NCBI GenBank assembly: GCA_963745755.1
Contig: CAVUYP010000002.1
Coordinates: 62,001-126,000, forward strand
Source of the DNA: RHKX01 sp963745755
Lineage (GTDB): Bacteria > Actinomycetota > Thermoleophilia > Solirubrobacterales > 70-9
DNA: 64,000 nt
Direction: 5' to 3'
The position numbers were made by a program, and so were the translations under genes. Numbering within the stretch: position 1 is the stretch's first letter; each line of letters begins with the position of its first letter. The notes beneath the pieces were generated by a model. The model was not told where the DNA came from. It was given only the letters and a program-made list of their open reading frames with translations, and searched no databases. This document shows positions 38,629 through 49,501 of the stretch, in pieces.

Positions 38629-39008
38629 ATGGAGGCCCGCCGCGACCACGCCCTGCTCTACGACGGCGATTGCGGCTTCTGCCGGCTGTCGGCGAAGGCG
38701 CGCGCTGCGCCTCGACGACGACCAGCGGCTCCGCGCCGTCGCGATCCAGAGCGAGGAGGGCCAGCGGCTGCTGACCGAGGTCCCCGCCGAATCGCGCCTC
38801 GACTCGTTCCATCTCGTCACGCCGGGCGGCAGCGTCCTCTCCGGTCCCGACGCGGCGGCGCCGCTCGCCCGGCTGCTCCGCGGCGGCCACGTCCCGGCCC
38901 GGGCGATGCGCCGCTTTCCCGCCGCAGACCGCCGCGACCTACGGCTTCGTCTCCCGCCACCGCGGCCTGCTCGGCAGGCTCGGGCTGCGGGCGAAGTCGG
39001 TGTCGTAG
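38629..39008 (+). CDS. DCC-family (DUF393) thiol-disulfide-type protein (two apparent frameshifts)
   Basis: A DCC-family protein of about 125 residues. The N-terminal LLYDGDCGFCRLSAKA carries the family DGxCxxC motif. The protein continues in another frame with LRLDDDQRLRAVAIQSEEGQ, SRLDSFHLVTPGGSVLSGPD and LARLLRGGHVPARAMRRFPA. A third frame gives TYGFVSRHRGLLGRLGLRAK to the TAG at 39008. The shifts lie near 38704 and 38925. The family's physiological role is unknown. It is divergent from pfkA. Confidence 0.78.
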
Positions 39009-39018
39009 CCCATCCGGC

Positions 39019-39024
39019 GATAAT
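39019..39024 (+). promoter_or_regulatory. Leaderless -10 element for the binding-protein gene
   Basis: GATAAT ends 6 bases before the ATG at 39031, in a context nearly identical to the one at 38617. Confidence 0.55.
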
Positions 39025-39030
39025 CGGCCG

Positions 39031-40121
39031 ATGCCGGGGTTGCGCAGAACGGGGCCGGCGCTGGTCGTCGCGATCGCCGCTTGCGCTCATCGCCGGCTGC
39101 GGCTCCGGCGGCGGCGATCCGGAGCTGTCCGTCTACCTGAGCGCGCCACGGGACGTCCCCGAGGCCGCCGACATCGCCGCCGGCGCCCGCATGGCGATCG
39201 CCGATGCCGGCCACGAGGCCGGCGGCGTGCCGGTCCGGCTCGACGTCCTCGACGACCCGGTCCGGAACTCGGGCGACGCCCGGGCCGGCGCCAACGCCCG
39301 CACGGCGACCGAGGACTCGACCGCGATCGCCTACATCGGCGAGGTCGACTCGGGCTCGACGCGGACCTCGCTGCCGATCACCAACGAGGCGGGATTGCTG
39401 CAGGTGTCGGCCGCGCGCTTCGGCGGTCGATCTGACCAGGGCCGCGCCGGGCAGCGATCAGGTCCCCGACGAGGTGCAGCCGAGCGGTTCGCGGACCTTC
39501 GGCCGGGTGATCCCGTCGGATGCGGCGCAGGGTGCCGCCGCCGCCGAGTCGATGAAGCGAGCGGGAATCGAGACGGTCGCGGTCGTCGGCTCCGGGGACA
39601 CCTACCGAGGGTCGCTCCTCGACGGGTTCGAGTCGGTGTCGGGCGGACCGTCGCTGCTGTCGGCGGCCGGGTCCGCCGATGCCGTCTACGTGGCCTCCAG
39701 CCGCCCCGAGCGCGACCTTCCCCGCCGCCGGCGGTTCGGCCGTCTACGGCGCCGACGCACAGATCTCCGGCCGCGCCGCTGCGAACCGGGCTGCCCGCCG
39801 GCTCCCGCCTCGTCTCCAGGCGCCGATGCGCCGCCGCAGGCAGCTGCCGGGTTCCGGGCGGCGAAGGCGCGTCCGGGCCGCTTCGCCGCCTACGGCTACG
39901 AGGCGATGGCCGTCGTCCTCGACTCGATCGATCGGGCCGACGATCCGCTCGACCGCAGCTCGGTGATCGACTCGTTCTTCGCGACGACCGACCGGGACTC
40001 GATCCTCGGCAGCTATTCGATCGACGACGTCGGCGACACGACGCTTTCGCGGGTCGGCGCCTTCGTCGCCCGGCCCGACGGCGGCCTCGAGGCCGAGCCC
40101 GAGCCGCTGACCGCTCCCTGA
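39031..40121 (+). CDS. Periplasmic-binding-protein-like lipoprotein (several apparent frameshifts)
   Basis: A type I solute-binding protein of the branched-chain amino acid kind. The signal peptide ends in a lipobox (ALIAGCGSGGG). The mature part reads LSVYLSAPRDVPEAADIAAG, ARMAIADAGHEAGGVPVRLD, AIAYIGEVDSGSTRTSLPIT, RTFGRVIPSDAAQGAAAAES and FAAYGYEAMAVVLDSIDRAD, a normal order for the fold. At least three frame switches occur (about 39080, 39425, 39720-39835). No ABC transporter genes are nearby, so it is an orphan binding protein or a sensor component. Confidence 0.75.
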
Positions 40122-40131
40122 GCGGTCAGGG

Positions 40132-41040
40132 TCAGGCGAGGGCGTCGGCGAGCGCCGCGTCGATGTCGGTGTGGCGGAAGCTGTAGCCCTCGTCCTGGGC
40201 GCGCCGCGGCAGCGCCCGCTGGCCGCCGGTGGCGACCTCGCCGAGCTCGCCGCCGAGCCGCAGCTTGACCGCGAGCTTCGGGACCGGCATCACCGCCGGC
40301 CGGTGCAGCGCCCGGCCGAGCGCCTTCGAGAACTCGCGGTTCGTCACCGGGTTCGGCGCGCAGGCGTTGTAGGCGCCGGCGGCGGTCTTCGTGTCGAGCG
40401 CCCAGAGCAGCAGCCCGACCTCGTCGTCGAGGCTGATCCACGGCATGTAGTTGCGGCCGCCGGCGACCGGGCCGCCGACGCCGAGCCGGAACGGCAGCAG
40501 CAGCTCGGCGAGCAGGCCGGCGTCCTTGCTGAGCAGCAGGCCGGTGCGCATGATCACCAGCCGGACGCCGCCCCCGGTGACCTCCTCGGCGGCGGCCTCC
40601 CAGGCGACGCAGACCCTGGCGTCGAAGCTCGTTCCGGCCGGTGCCGACTCGTCGACGACCTGATCGCCGCGGTCACCGTAGTAGCCGACCGCGGACTGGC
40701 TGACGAGGACGCCCGGGGTGCCCGGCGCCGCCAGCATCGCCGCGACGAGATTCCTCGTCGCGGTCTCGCGGCTCTCGAGGATCCGCTTCTTCGCCTCATC
40801 GGTCCAGCGCTGGTTGATCGGCTCGCCGACGAGGTTGATGACGCCGTCGATGCCGTCGAAGGCCTCCTCGGGCGGCCGTTCCAGGGTCGGGTTCCAGGCG
40901 TGCCAGCTGACCCGCGGGTTCGTCTGCTTGGACCTGTCGGGGCTGCGCGAGAGGCCGACGACCAGATCGCCGCGGGCGAGCAGCGCGTCGCATACCGCCG
41001 TTCCGATCGTGCCGCTGGCTCCGGTTACGAGGACCTTCAT
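40132..41040 (-). CDS. NAD-dependent epimerase, TIGR01777 family
   Basis: A 302-residue extended-SDR protein. It shows VTGASGTIGTAVCDALLARG, INLVGEPINQRWTDEAKKRI, SRETATRNLVAAM, VLVSQSAVGYYGDRGDQVVD, RTGLLLSKDAGLLAELLLPF and MPWISLDDEVGLLLWALDTK, the signature pattern of TIGR01777 (YfcH-like, function unknown). The tail carries the family's short C-terminal domain. It lies 10 bases downstream of the malic enzyme stop on the same strand, so the two are probably co-transcribed. Confidence 0.9.
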   Translation of the reverse strand: MKVLVTGASGTIGTAVCDALLARGDLVVGLSRSPDRSKQTNPRVSWHAWNPTLERPPEEAFDGIDGVINLVGEPINQRWTDEAKKRILESRETATRNLVAAMLAAPGTPGVLVSQSAVGYYGDRGDQVVDESAPAGTSFDARVCVAWEAAAEEVTGGGVRLVIMRTGLLLSKDAGLLAELLLPFRLGVGGPVAGGRNYMPWISLDDEVGLLLWALDTKTAAGAYNACAPNPVTNREFSKALGRALHRPAVMPVPKLAVKLRLGGELGEVATGGQRALPRRAQDEGYSFRHTDIDAALADALA

Positions 41041-41050
41041 AGCTCGTTCC

Positions 41051-42506
<1,456 letters not shown>

Positions 42507-42567
42507 GGTGCCGCTGGATCATAGGAGCAGGCGGTTTCCGGCACCGGTCCTGAAACACTTGCGCGCC

Positions 42568-43502
42568 GTGAACCCGCACGCTGAGACGGCTCCGCCGCTC
42601 CGCGCTCGGCCCCGCCGGGGCGCTGTTTCGGGTCGCCAGCAAGCCGATCGGGGGCGGTGGCGGGCTCCGTCACGCTGCCCTGGGGCCGATCGCCGGGGCG
42701 CTCGGCAGCGGCGAGGGGGACCTCGCCGGAACCGTCGTGATGGTCACCGGCGCCTCCTCGGGGATCGGCGAGGCGGCGGCGCGGCGACTGGCCGGCGCCG
42801 GGCGCGACGGTGCTGATCGTCGCCCGAAGCAGCCGAGAAGCTCGAGCGGATCGCCGCCGAGATCGAGGCCGCCGGTGGCCCCGGCCGAGCCGAGCCGTAC
42901 CCGTGCGATCTCACCGACCTCGAGGCGATCGACGCGCTCTGCGGGCGGCGTCCTCGCCGACCACACGGCGGTCGACGTCCTCGTCAACAACGCCGGCCGA
43001 TCGATCCGCCGCTCGGTCGACCACTCCGGTCACCGCTTCCACGACTTCGAGCGGACGATGCAGCTCAACTACTTCGGCGCCGATCCGGCTGATCCTCGGG
43101 CTGCTGCCGGCGATGCGCGCGCAGCACCACGGCCAGATCGTCAACGTCTCCTCCGCCGGCGTCCAGATCCGGACCCCGCGCTTCTCCGGCTACATCGCCT
43201 CGAAGGCGGCGCTCGAGGCCTTCTCCGACGCCGTCCAGGCCGAGTCGCTCGACGACGGCATCCGCTTCACGACGATCTCGATGCCGCTGGTGCGGACGCC
43301 GATGATCTCGCCGACCAGGCAGTACGAGAGCATTCCCGCCCTGACCCCGGAGGAGGCCGGCCGGCTCGTCGCCGAGGCGATCAGCGGCCGGCCGCGCCGC
43401 GTCGCGCCGCCGTTCGCCCACCTCTTCGCGACCGTCGACACGCTCAGCCCGGAGACCATGGACACGATCCGCAACCGCGTCTACCGGATGTTCCCCGAGT
43501 AG
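42568..43502 (+). CDS. Short-chain dehydrogenase with N-terminal extension (five apparent frameshifts)
   Basis: An SDR with a leader of about 45 residues before the Rossmann motif VMVTGASSGIGEAAARRLAG. Further motifs are VDVLVNNAGRSIRRSVDHSG, the catalytic Ser in IVNVSSAGVQIRTPRFSG and YIASKAALEAF with Tyr and Lys, then SMPLVRTPMISPTRQYESIP. The GTG at 42568 becomes in-frame if the extra G at about 42590 is removed. Further single extra bases lie near 42805, 42834, 42950 and 43086 (GCC-G-ATC). The substrate is unknown; the pattern resembles lipid- or acylglycerone-type SDRs. Confidence 0.82.
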
Positions 43503-43566
43503 ATCGCGGAGCGGCCGCGCGCGATCGACCGGGGCCGCGCGCCCCCTTCCGCCGCGCGGCCGCACC

Positions 43567-43572
43567 TATGAT
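43567..43572 (+). promoter_or_regulatory. Leaderless -10 element for polA
   Basis: TATGAT ends 6 bases before the ATG at 43579. Confidence 0.55.
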
Positions 43573-43578
43573 CAGGCG

Positions 43579-46202
43579 ATGGCCAGCAACGGCGACCGAC
43601 CGAGGGCAGCGGCGATCTCTTCCTGATCGACGGCAACAGCCTCGCCTACCGGGCGTTCTTCGCGCTGCCCGAGTCGATCGCCACCTCCGACGGCCGGCCG
43701 ACGAACGCGATCTACGGCTTCGCGTCGATGATGGTCAAGGTTCTGACCGACTTCAGGCCGCGGGCCGTCGCGGTCGCCTGGGACGCGGGGATGTCGGGGC
43801 GCGAGAAGGTCTACGAGCCGTACAAGGCGCAGCGCACGTCGCGGCCGGACCTGCTCAAGGAGCAGTGGCCGCACCTGGCGCCGCTCTCGGAGGCGTTCGG
43901 CTTCGCCAACGTCCGCATCGAGGGCTGGGAGGCCGACGACGTGATCGCGACCATGGTGCGCCAGGCGCGCGAGGACGGGATCCCGGTGATGGTCGTCACC
44001 GGCGACCGCGACGCCTACCAGCTCGTCGGCGACGGCGTCCGGGTGATGTCGACGTCGCGCGGCGTGACCGAGACGAAGATCTACGACCGCGAGGGCGTCA
44101 TCGAGCGCTACGGCGTCGCGCCGGAGCTGGTTCCCGACCTGATCGGCCTCAAGGGCGACACCTCCGACAACATCCCCGGGGTTCCCGGCATCGGCGAGAA
44201 GACGGCGTCACAGCTGCTCCAGGAGTACGGCTCGCTCGAGGCGGTGCTCGACAACATCGACGCGATCTCCGGCCCGAAGCGGAAGCAGAACCTCGCCGAG
44301 CACGCCGAGGCCGCGAGGATCTCCAAGCAGCTCGCGACGATGCACACCGACATCGACTTCGAGCTCGACCTGGCGGCGCTGATGGAGCGCGGCCCCGACC
44401 TCTCGCAGCTGCGCGAGACGGCGGCCGAATTCGAGCTGCGGCAGGTGATCCAGCGCCTCGAGGACGCCTGGGAGGGCGAGGTGCCGGACCGGCCCGCCGA
44501 TTCGACGATCGCGGTCGAGCCGGCCGCGGGCGCGATCGGCGACCTCGCCACCGGTGAGATCTCGTTCGCGATCGCCGCCGGGCGCTGGGGCGGCTACGAC
44601 GGCGAGCGGCTCGTCGGCGGCGAGCTGCCCGAGCCGGGCGACCTGGTCGCGGCGCTGGCCGGCCATCCGCTCGTCGCCCACGACATCAAGTCGATGGCGG
44701 GTCACTCGCCGCGCGGCCTGCTGGCCGATCTCGCCGCCGGCTCGCTCGATCTCGCTCACGACACGATGGTCGCCGCCTACCTGATCGACCCGGCGCGGCG
44801 GACCTACGAGCTCGACGAGCTCGCCGCCGACGAGGGGATCTCGGTGGCCGGGGCCGCCGAGGCGCCCGACGACGGCCAGCTGTCGCTCGAGGGCGGCGAG
44901 GAGAGCGGCGATCCGGCCGCCACCGCGCGACTGGTCTGGGAGCTGGCCGCCCGGCAGCGGCAGAAGCTCGACGAGCTCGGCCTCGAGCGGGTGATGCGCG
45001 AGGTCGAGATGCCGCTCGTCGAGGTGCTCGCGGGCATGGAGCGGGAGGGGGTCAGGCTCGACACCGCGAAGCTCGCCGCGATCTCCGAGCAGCTGGCCGG
45101 CCAGGCCGACGCCCTGCAAGCCGAGATCTGGGAGCTGGCCGGGCGCGAGTTCACGATCGGCTCGCCGCAGCAGCTCGGCGAGGTCCTGTTCGAGGATCTC
45201 GGGCTGAGCCGCAAGCGCCGCGGCAAGACCGGGTTCTCGACCGATGCTCGGGTTCTCGCGCAGATCCGCGACGAGCACGAGATCGTCGCCAAGATCGAGC
45301 GCTGGCGGGAGGTGACGAAGCTGACCAACACCTACCTCGACTCGCTGCCCGGCCTGATCGACGCCGATGACGGACGGATTCACACGACGTTCAGCCAGGT
45401 CCGGGCCGCGACCGGGCGCCTGTCGAGCACCAACCCGAACCTGCAGAACATCCCGATCCGCTCCGACCTCGGCCGGCCGATCCGGGGCTGCTTCGTCGCC
45501 GAGCCCGGCAGCCGGCTCGTCTCCTGCGACTACAACCAGGTCGAGCTGCGGGTCCTCGCCCACGTCTCCGGCGACGAGGTGCTGCGCGAGATCTTCGCCT
45601 CCGGCGAGGACGTCCACGCCGCGACCGCCGCCGGCATCATCGGCGCCGATCCCGATGCGATCACCGCCGGCGAGCGCTCGAAGGCGAAGATGGTCAACTA
45701 CGGCATCGCCTACGGGCTCTCCGCCTACGGCCTCGCCGAACGCCTCTCGATCCCCCAGGACGAGGCCGCCACCTACATCGAGCGCTACTTCGAGCGCTTC
45801 GCAGGGGTCAAGCGATTCATCGACGCGACGATCGAGGCCGCCCGCGAGGAGGGCTGCGTCCGCACCCTGATGGGGCGCCGCCGGCTGATCCCGGAGCTGC
45901 GATCGCGGAACTGGCAGACGAGGACCCTCGGCGAGCGGCTCGCCGTCAACACGGTCATCCAGGGGACGGCGGCCGACATCATCAAGCTGGCGATGATCAA
46001 CAGCAGCCGCGCCCTCGGCTCCGAGGGCCTCGACTCGCGGCTGATCCTGCAGATCCACGACGAGCTGCTCTTCGAGGGGCCGGCCGCCGAGACCGAGGCG
46101 GTCTCGGCGCTCGCCCGCCGCGAGATGGTCGCGGCCTTCCCGCTCGACCCGGCGCTGGCAGTCGACATCGGCGTCGGCGCCGACTGGCTCAGCGCCAAGT
46201 AG
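43579..46202 (+). CDS. polA: DNA polymerase I (one apparent frameshift near the start)
   Basis: Pol I acts in repair and Okazaki maturation. After MASNGDRP the frame shifts (about 43606, apparently a lost base) into LFLIDGNSLAYRAFFALPES. The 5' nuclease domain shows WEADDVIATMVRQA, VTGDRDAYQLV and LKGDTSDNIPGVPGIGEKTA. The middle domain (about residues 315-480) lacks the acidic DxE of proofreading enzymes (ISFAIAAGRWGG at that place), so 3'-5' exonuclease activity is probably absent. The polymerase domain has SCDYNQVELRVLAHVSGD, YGIAYGLSAYGLAE and LILQIHDELLFEGP. Everything after the early shift is intact. Confidence 0.95.
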
Positions 46203-46330
46203 CTGCGGGGGAGCGCGGTTGCGAGCCCCGGGATGGACACGGGTCGCATAGGGGTCATCCCGTATAGACGCAGGGCGGCGCCATGGTCAGCCTGGATGGA
46301 GTCCAATCCATCCAGTCAGGAGACGTCCAC
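46203..46330 (+). other. Intergenic region before pspC
   Basis: It holds a TATAGA hexamer (46263-46268) that may be a -10, a 9-base inverted repeat (46292-46315) and an AGGAG Shine-Dalgarno (46318-46322) for the ATG at 46331. No gene is seen. Confidence 0.45.
46292..46315 (+). promoter_or_regulatory. Inverted repeat upstream of pspC, candidate response-regulator site
   Basis: The arms CTGGATGGA and TCCATCCAG are perfect complements separated by six bases (GTCCAA). The element lies between a possible -10 and the Shine-Dalgarno. It could be an operator, perhaps for the LuxR-type regulator encoded three genes downstream, or a 5'-UTR hairpin. Confidence 0.5.
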
Positions 46331-47329
46331 ATGAACGAAAGAGAAGACACCGAAAAGACCGAGGAGATCGGCGCGACGCCGCCGCCGGAGGCCGGCGGCT
46401 CGCCGCGGCGGTTCCTGCGCAGTCGCGACGACCGGATCATCGCCGGCGTCGCCGGCGGCCTCGGTCGCTACTTCGACATCGACCCGCTGATCATCCGCAT
46501 CGCCTTCGCGGTGTCGGTCCTGTTCGGCGGCCTCGGCATCCTCGCCTACCTGGCGGTGGCGATCTTCGCCCCGGTCGACGACGGCACCGGCTCGCCGGTC
46601 GCGGGCGGTCGCGGGCGGGAGATCGCCCGGGTCCTCGGGATCGCTGCGATCGCGGTCGTGGTCCTTTCGGGCTTCGGCGTGCTCGTCGCCGGCGCCGCCG
46701 TCGCAACCGGGCTCGGCTTCGGCCTGCCGGTCGCGGCGACCGTCGTGGTCATCGGCATCGCCCTCGCGGTGCTGTCGTTCCGCGGCGGCGCGCGCTGGCT
46801 GCTCGTGCCGGCCGTGGCCCTGTCGGTCGGAGTCGGCGCCGCGGCCGCCGCCGACCTCGACTTCGAGGGCGGCATCGGCGAGCGCGATTACCGGCCCTCG
46901 AGCGCCGCGGCGATTCCCGCCGGCGGCTATGAGCTCGGGGTCGGCCGGCTCGCGGTCGATCTCCGCGGAATCGGCTGGGCGCCGAAGCGGATCGTCGACC
47001 TCGACGTCCGGGTCGGCGCCGGGCAGGCGGTGATCGCCGTTCCCGCCGACGTCTGCGTCGTCGCCGACACCCATGCCGGCGCCGGCGACCTGCTCGTCGC
47101 CGGTCAGCAGGCCGACGGCGTCGACGTCGACCTCGCCACCGCCGGAGGGGCGCGGGGAACGCCGCAGCTGCGGCTCAACGCCGACGTCGACCTCGGCGAG
47201 ATCGTCGTCGTCAACGACGACGACGCCGACATCACCGACCCGCACCGGCGCTGGGACCAGGGCACGGACGGTGACCTCGGCAACGACCCGGCGATGCGGG
47301 CCGCGAACGCAAGGGCATGCTCGGCATGA
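46331..47329 (+). CDS. PspC-domain membrane protein with C-terminal toastrack-like domain
   Basis: A 332-residue envelope-stress protein. A PspC domain follows an acidic leader: RRFLRSRDDRIIAGVAGGLGRYFDIDPLIIRIAFAVSVLF. Two or three more hydrophobic segments follow (about 88-160). A soluble C-terminal region, with a VDLDVRVGAGQAVIAVPADVCVVADTHAGAGDLLV pattern, resembles the LiaF/DUF4097-type beta repeat (toastrack). ATG 46331 is chosen for the AGGAG SD. It lies upstream of a small membrane protein, a PspC-fused kinase and a response regulator, forming one module. Confidence 0.82.
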   Translation: MNEREDTEKTEEIGATPPPEAGGSPRRFLRSRDDRIIAGVAGGLGRYFDIDPLIIRIAFAVSVLFGGLGILAYLAVAIFAPVDDGTGSPVAGGRGREIARVLGIAAIAVVVLSGFGVLVAGAAVATGLGFGLPVAATVVVIGIALAVLSFRGGARWLLVPAVALSVGVGAAAAADLDFEGGIGERDYRPSSAAAIPAGGYELGVGRLAVDLRGIGWAPKRIVDLDVRVGAGQAVIAVPADVCVVADTHAGAGDLLVAGQQADGVDVDLATAGGARGTPQLRLNADVDLGEIVVVNDDDADITDPHRRWDQGTDGDLGNDPAMRAANARACSA

Positions 47330-47520
47330 CCCGCGCGGGAGCCGATCGGGTCTCGCTGGTCGCGGGCATCGCATTCGCCCTGTTCGGGGGTCTGCTCTGC
47401 CTCGACCAGCTCGACCTGGTCGCGCTCAGCGCCGGCCTCGTCGCCGCCGCGCTCTGCGCGGCGGCCGGGGCGACGTTGGTCGCCGCCGGACTCGCGCCGG
47501 AACGGGCCGAGGATGACTGA
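47317..47520 (+). CDS. Small two-helix membrane protein of the PspC module
   Basis: A 67-residue protein with hydrophobic segments at about 11-29 and 35-58 (VSLVAGIAFALFGGLLCLDQ and LSAGLVAAALCAAAGATLVA). It overlaps the end of the pspC gene by 13 bases and the start of the kinase by 8, so the three genes are translationally coupled. The role is unknown; a sensory or assembly partner of the kinase is plausible from position alone. Confidence 0.65.
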   Translation: MLGMTRAGADRVSLVAGIAFALFGGLLCLDQLDLVALSAGLVAAALCAAAGATLVAAGLAPERAEDD

Positions 47521-48787
47521 GGCCGAGACCGTCACGAAGCCGGATCGCGGCAGGCCGAGCCTGCGTCGCGATCCGGCTTCGGGCGTAGTCGGCGGCGTGA
47601 TCGCCGGGATCGCCGCCCGGCTCGGCTGGGATCCCTGGCTGCTGCGCATCCTCTTCCTGGCCGGCGTCGTCCTCAGCGGCGGGCTGCTGCTCGCCGCCTA
47701 CGCGCTCGGCTGGCTGCTGGTCCCCGCCGCCGCCGGCGACCGCTCGGCGCCGATGCTGACCCGGCCGGGCCGGCATCGCGGCTGGCAGCTCGGCCTCGGG
47801 GCGGGGCTGCTGACGACGTCGGGGCTGCTGGTCTTCCGCGAGCTCGGCATCTGGTGGAGCGACGCGATCGTCTGGCCGGCGGTGCTCGCGGTCGCCGGCG
47901 CGACCCTGCTCTGGGCGCAGTCGCGCCGCCCCGACCGCGAGCCGGATCTGACGCCGCCTGCCGACTTCGCGGCGGCGGAGCGGCCCGGCGTGCGCCCGCC
48001 GCCGCCCGCCGCCGCCCGCTTCCGCGACCTCTACCGGGGCGGCTTCGGGATCGCACTCGTGATCGGCGCGGCGTTGCTCTTCCTCTCCCAGGTCGACGCG
48101 CTCGGCGCCGCCCGCGACGCCGCGTTCACCGCGATCGTCGCGATCTTCGCCCTCGCCCTGATCCTGGCGCCGTTCATCTGGCGGCTCGGCCGCAACCTCG
48201 CCGCCGAGCGGGCCGAGCGGGTCCGCTCTCAGGAGCGGGCCGAGATGGCGGCTCACCTGCACGACTCGGTTCTGCAGACGCTGACGCTGATGCAGAAGCG
48301 GGCCGACGACCCGCGTGAGGTCGCGGCGCTGGCCCGCCGTCAGGAGCGCGAGCTGCGCGGCTGGCTGTCGGCGGGATCGGCCGGGGCGGGGGAGGGGGGC
48401 TTCGCCGCAGCCCTGCGGACTGCGGCCGAGGAGATCGAGGACGCCTACCGGATCCAGGTCGAGGTCGTCGCGGTCGGCGATTGCGAGCTCGACGAGCCCG
48501 CCGCCGCGCTCGTCGCCGCGGCGCGCGAGGCGCTCACCAACGCCGCCAAGTTCGCCGCCGACTCCGGGCCGGTGTCGGTCTACGCGGAGGCCGGGCCGGA
48601 GCTGATCGAGGCGTTCGTGCGCGACCGCGGCCCCGGCTTCGATCCGGAGCGGATCCCCGCCGACCGCCGCGGCGTCCGCGAGTCGATCGTCGGCCGGATG
48701 CGCAGGCACGGCGGGGCTGCGACGATCGTCGCCGTGCCCGGGTCCGGAACCGAAGTCGTGCTGTCGATCGACCGGGACGGCCGATGA
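47513..48787 (+). CDS. Sensor histidine kinase with N-terminal PspC domain
   Basis: A 424-residue NarL/LiaS-class kinase. An N-terminal PspC domain (SLRRDPASGVVGGVIAGIAARLGWDPWLLRILFLAG, about 17-62) is followed by four or five membrane segments and HisKA_3, with the phospho-acceptor in EMAAHLHDSVLQTLTLMQKR. The HATPase domain shows N-box AAREALTNAAKFA and G-box VRDRGPGFDPERIP. The fused PspC suggests it senses membrane stress directly or through the upstream PspC protein. Its stop overlaps the regulator start (ATGA). Confidence 0.93.
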   Translation: MTEAETVTKPDRGRPSLRRDPASGVVGGVIAGIAARLGWDPWLLRILFLAGVVLSGGLLLAAYALGWLLVPAAAGDRSAPMLTRPGRHRGWQLGLGAGLLTTSGLLVFRELGIWWSDAIVWPAVLAVAGATLLWAQSRRPDREPDLTPPADFAAAERPGVRPPPPAAARFRDLYRGGFGIALVIGAALLFLSQVDALGAARDAAFTAIVAIFALALILAPFIWRLGRNLAAERAERVRSQERAEMAAHLHDSVLQTLTLMQKRADDPREVAALARRQERELRGWLSAGSAGAGEGGFAAALRTAAEEIEDAYRIQVEVVAVGDCELDEPAAALVAAAREALTNAAKFAADSGPVSVYAEAGPELIEAFVRDRGPGFDPERIPADRRGVRESIVGRMRRHGGAATIVAVPGSGTEVVLSIDRDGR

Positions 48788-49431
48788 GCGAGCGCGCGAC
48801 GATCGTCATCGTCGACGACCACGCGCTGTTCCGCAGCGGCGTCCGCTCCGAGGTCGAGGAGCTGGTCGACGTCGTCGGCGAGGCCGGCTCGGTCGAGGAG
48901 GCGGTGCGGGTGATCGGCGAGCAGCGGCCCGACGTCGTCCTCCTCGACGTCCACATGCCCGGCGGCGGCGGCGTCGAGGTGATCCGCCGCGTCTCCGCGA
49001 CCGACCCGAGCCGCCGCTTTCTGGCGCTGTCGGTATCCGACGCCGCCGAGGACGTGATCGCCGTCGTCCGCGCCGGCGCCCGCGGCTACGTCACGAAGTC
49101 GATCTCCGGGGTCGAGCTGGCCGCCGCGATCGAGCGGGTCCGCGGCGGCGACGCCGTCTTCTCGCCGCGGCTCGCCGGCTTCGTGCTCGACGCCTTCGCC
49201 GGGTCGGTTCCCGCCGCCGAGATCGACCCCGAGCTCGACCAGCTGACGATGCGGGAGCGCGAGGTGCTGCGGATGATCGCCCGCGGCTACATGTACAAGG
49301 AGGTCGCGCAGCGGCTCGACATCTCGCCGCGGACCGTCGAGGCGCACGTCAGCGCGGTGCTTCGCAAGCTGCAGCTCTCGAATCGCCACGAGCTCAGCCG
49401 CTGGGCGGTCGAGCGACGGCTCGTCGACTGA
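48784..49431 (+). CDS. LuxR/NarL-family response regulator
   Basis: A 215-residue partner of the PspC kinase. The receiver domain has VIVDDHALFRSG, the phospho-Asp in PDVVLLDVHMPGGGGVEVI and the Lys in RGYVTKSISGVELAAAI. The GerE/LuxR helix-turn-helix is LTMREREVLRMIARGYMYKEVAQRLDISPRTVEAHVSAVLRKL. It ends the four-gene module and is followed by a strong bidirectional hairpin. Confidence 0.95.
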   Translation: MSERATIVIVDDHALFRSGVRSEVEELVDVVGEAGSVEEAVRVIGEQRPDVVLLDVHMPGGGGVEVIRRVSATDPSRRFLALSVSDAAEDVIAVVRAGARGYVTKSISGVELAAAIERVRGGDAVFSPRLAGFVLDAFAGSVPAAEIDPELDQLTMREREVLRMIARGYMYKEVAQRLDISPRTVEAHVSAVLRKLQLSNRHELSRWAVERRLVD

Positions 49432-49439
49432 GCGGAACG

Positions 49440-49467
49440 ACGGAGGGCGCCCGCCGGCGCCCTCCGT
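49440..49467. terminator. Bidirectional intrinsic terminator-like hairpin
   Basis: ACGGAGGGCGCC and GGCGCCCTCCGT form a perfect 12-base stem with a CGCC loop. It lies between the convergent response-regulator and secreted-protein genes and can terminate both. No T-run is needed on either side in many high-GC actinobacterial terminators. Confidence 0.7.
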
Positions 49468-49501
49468 CCGCTACTCACCCTGCCGGGCCCCGTTGCCGGG
49501 C

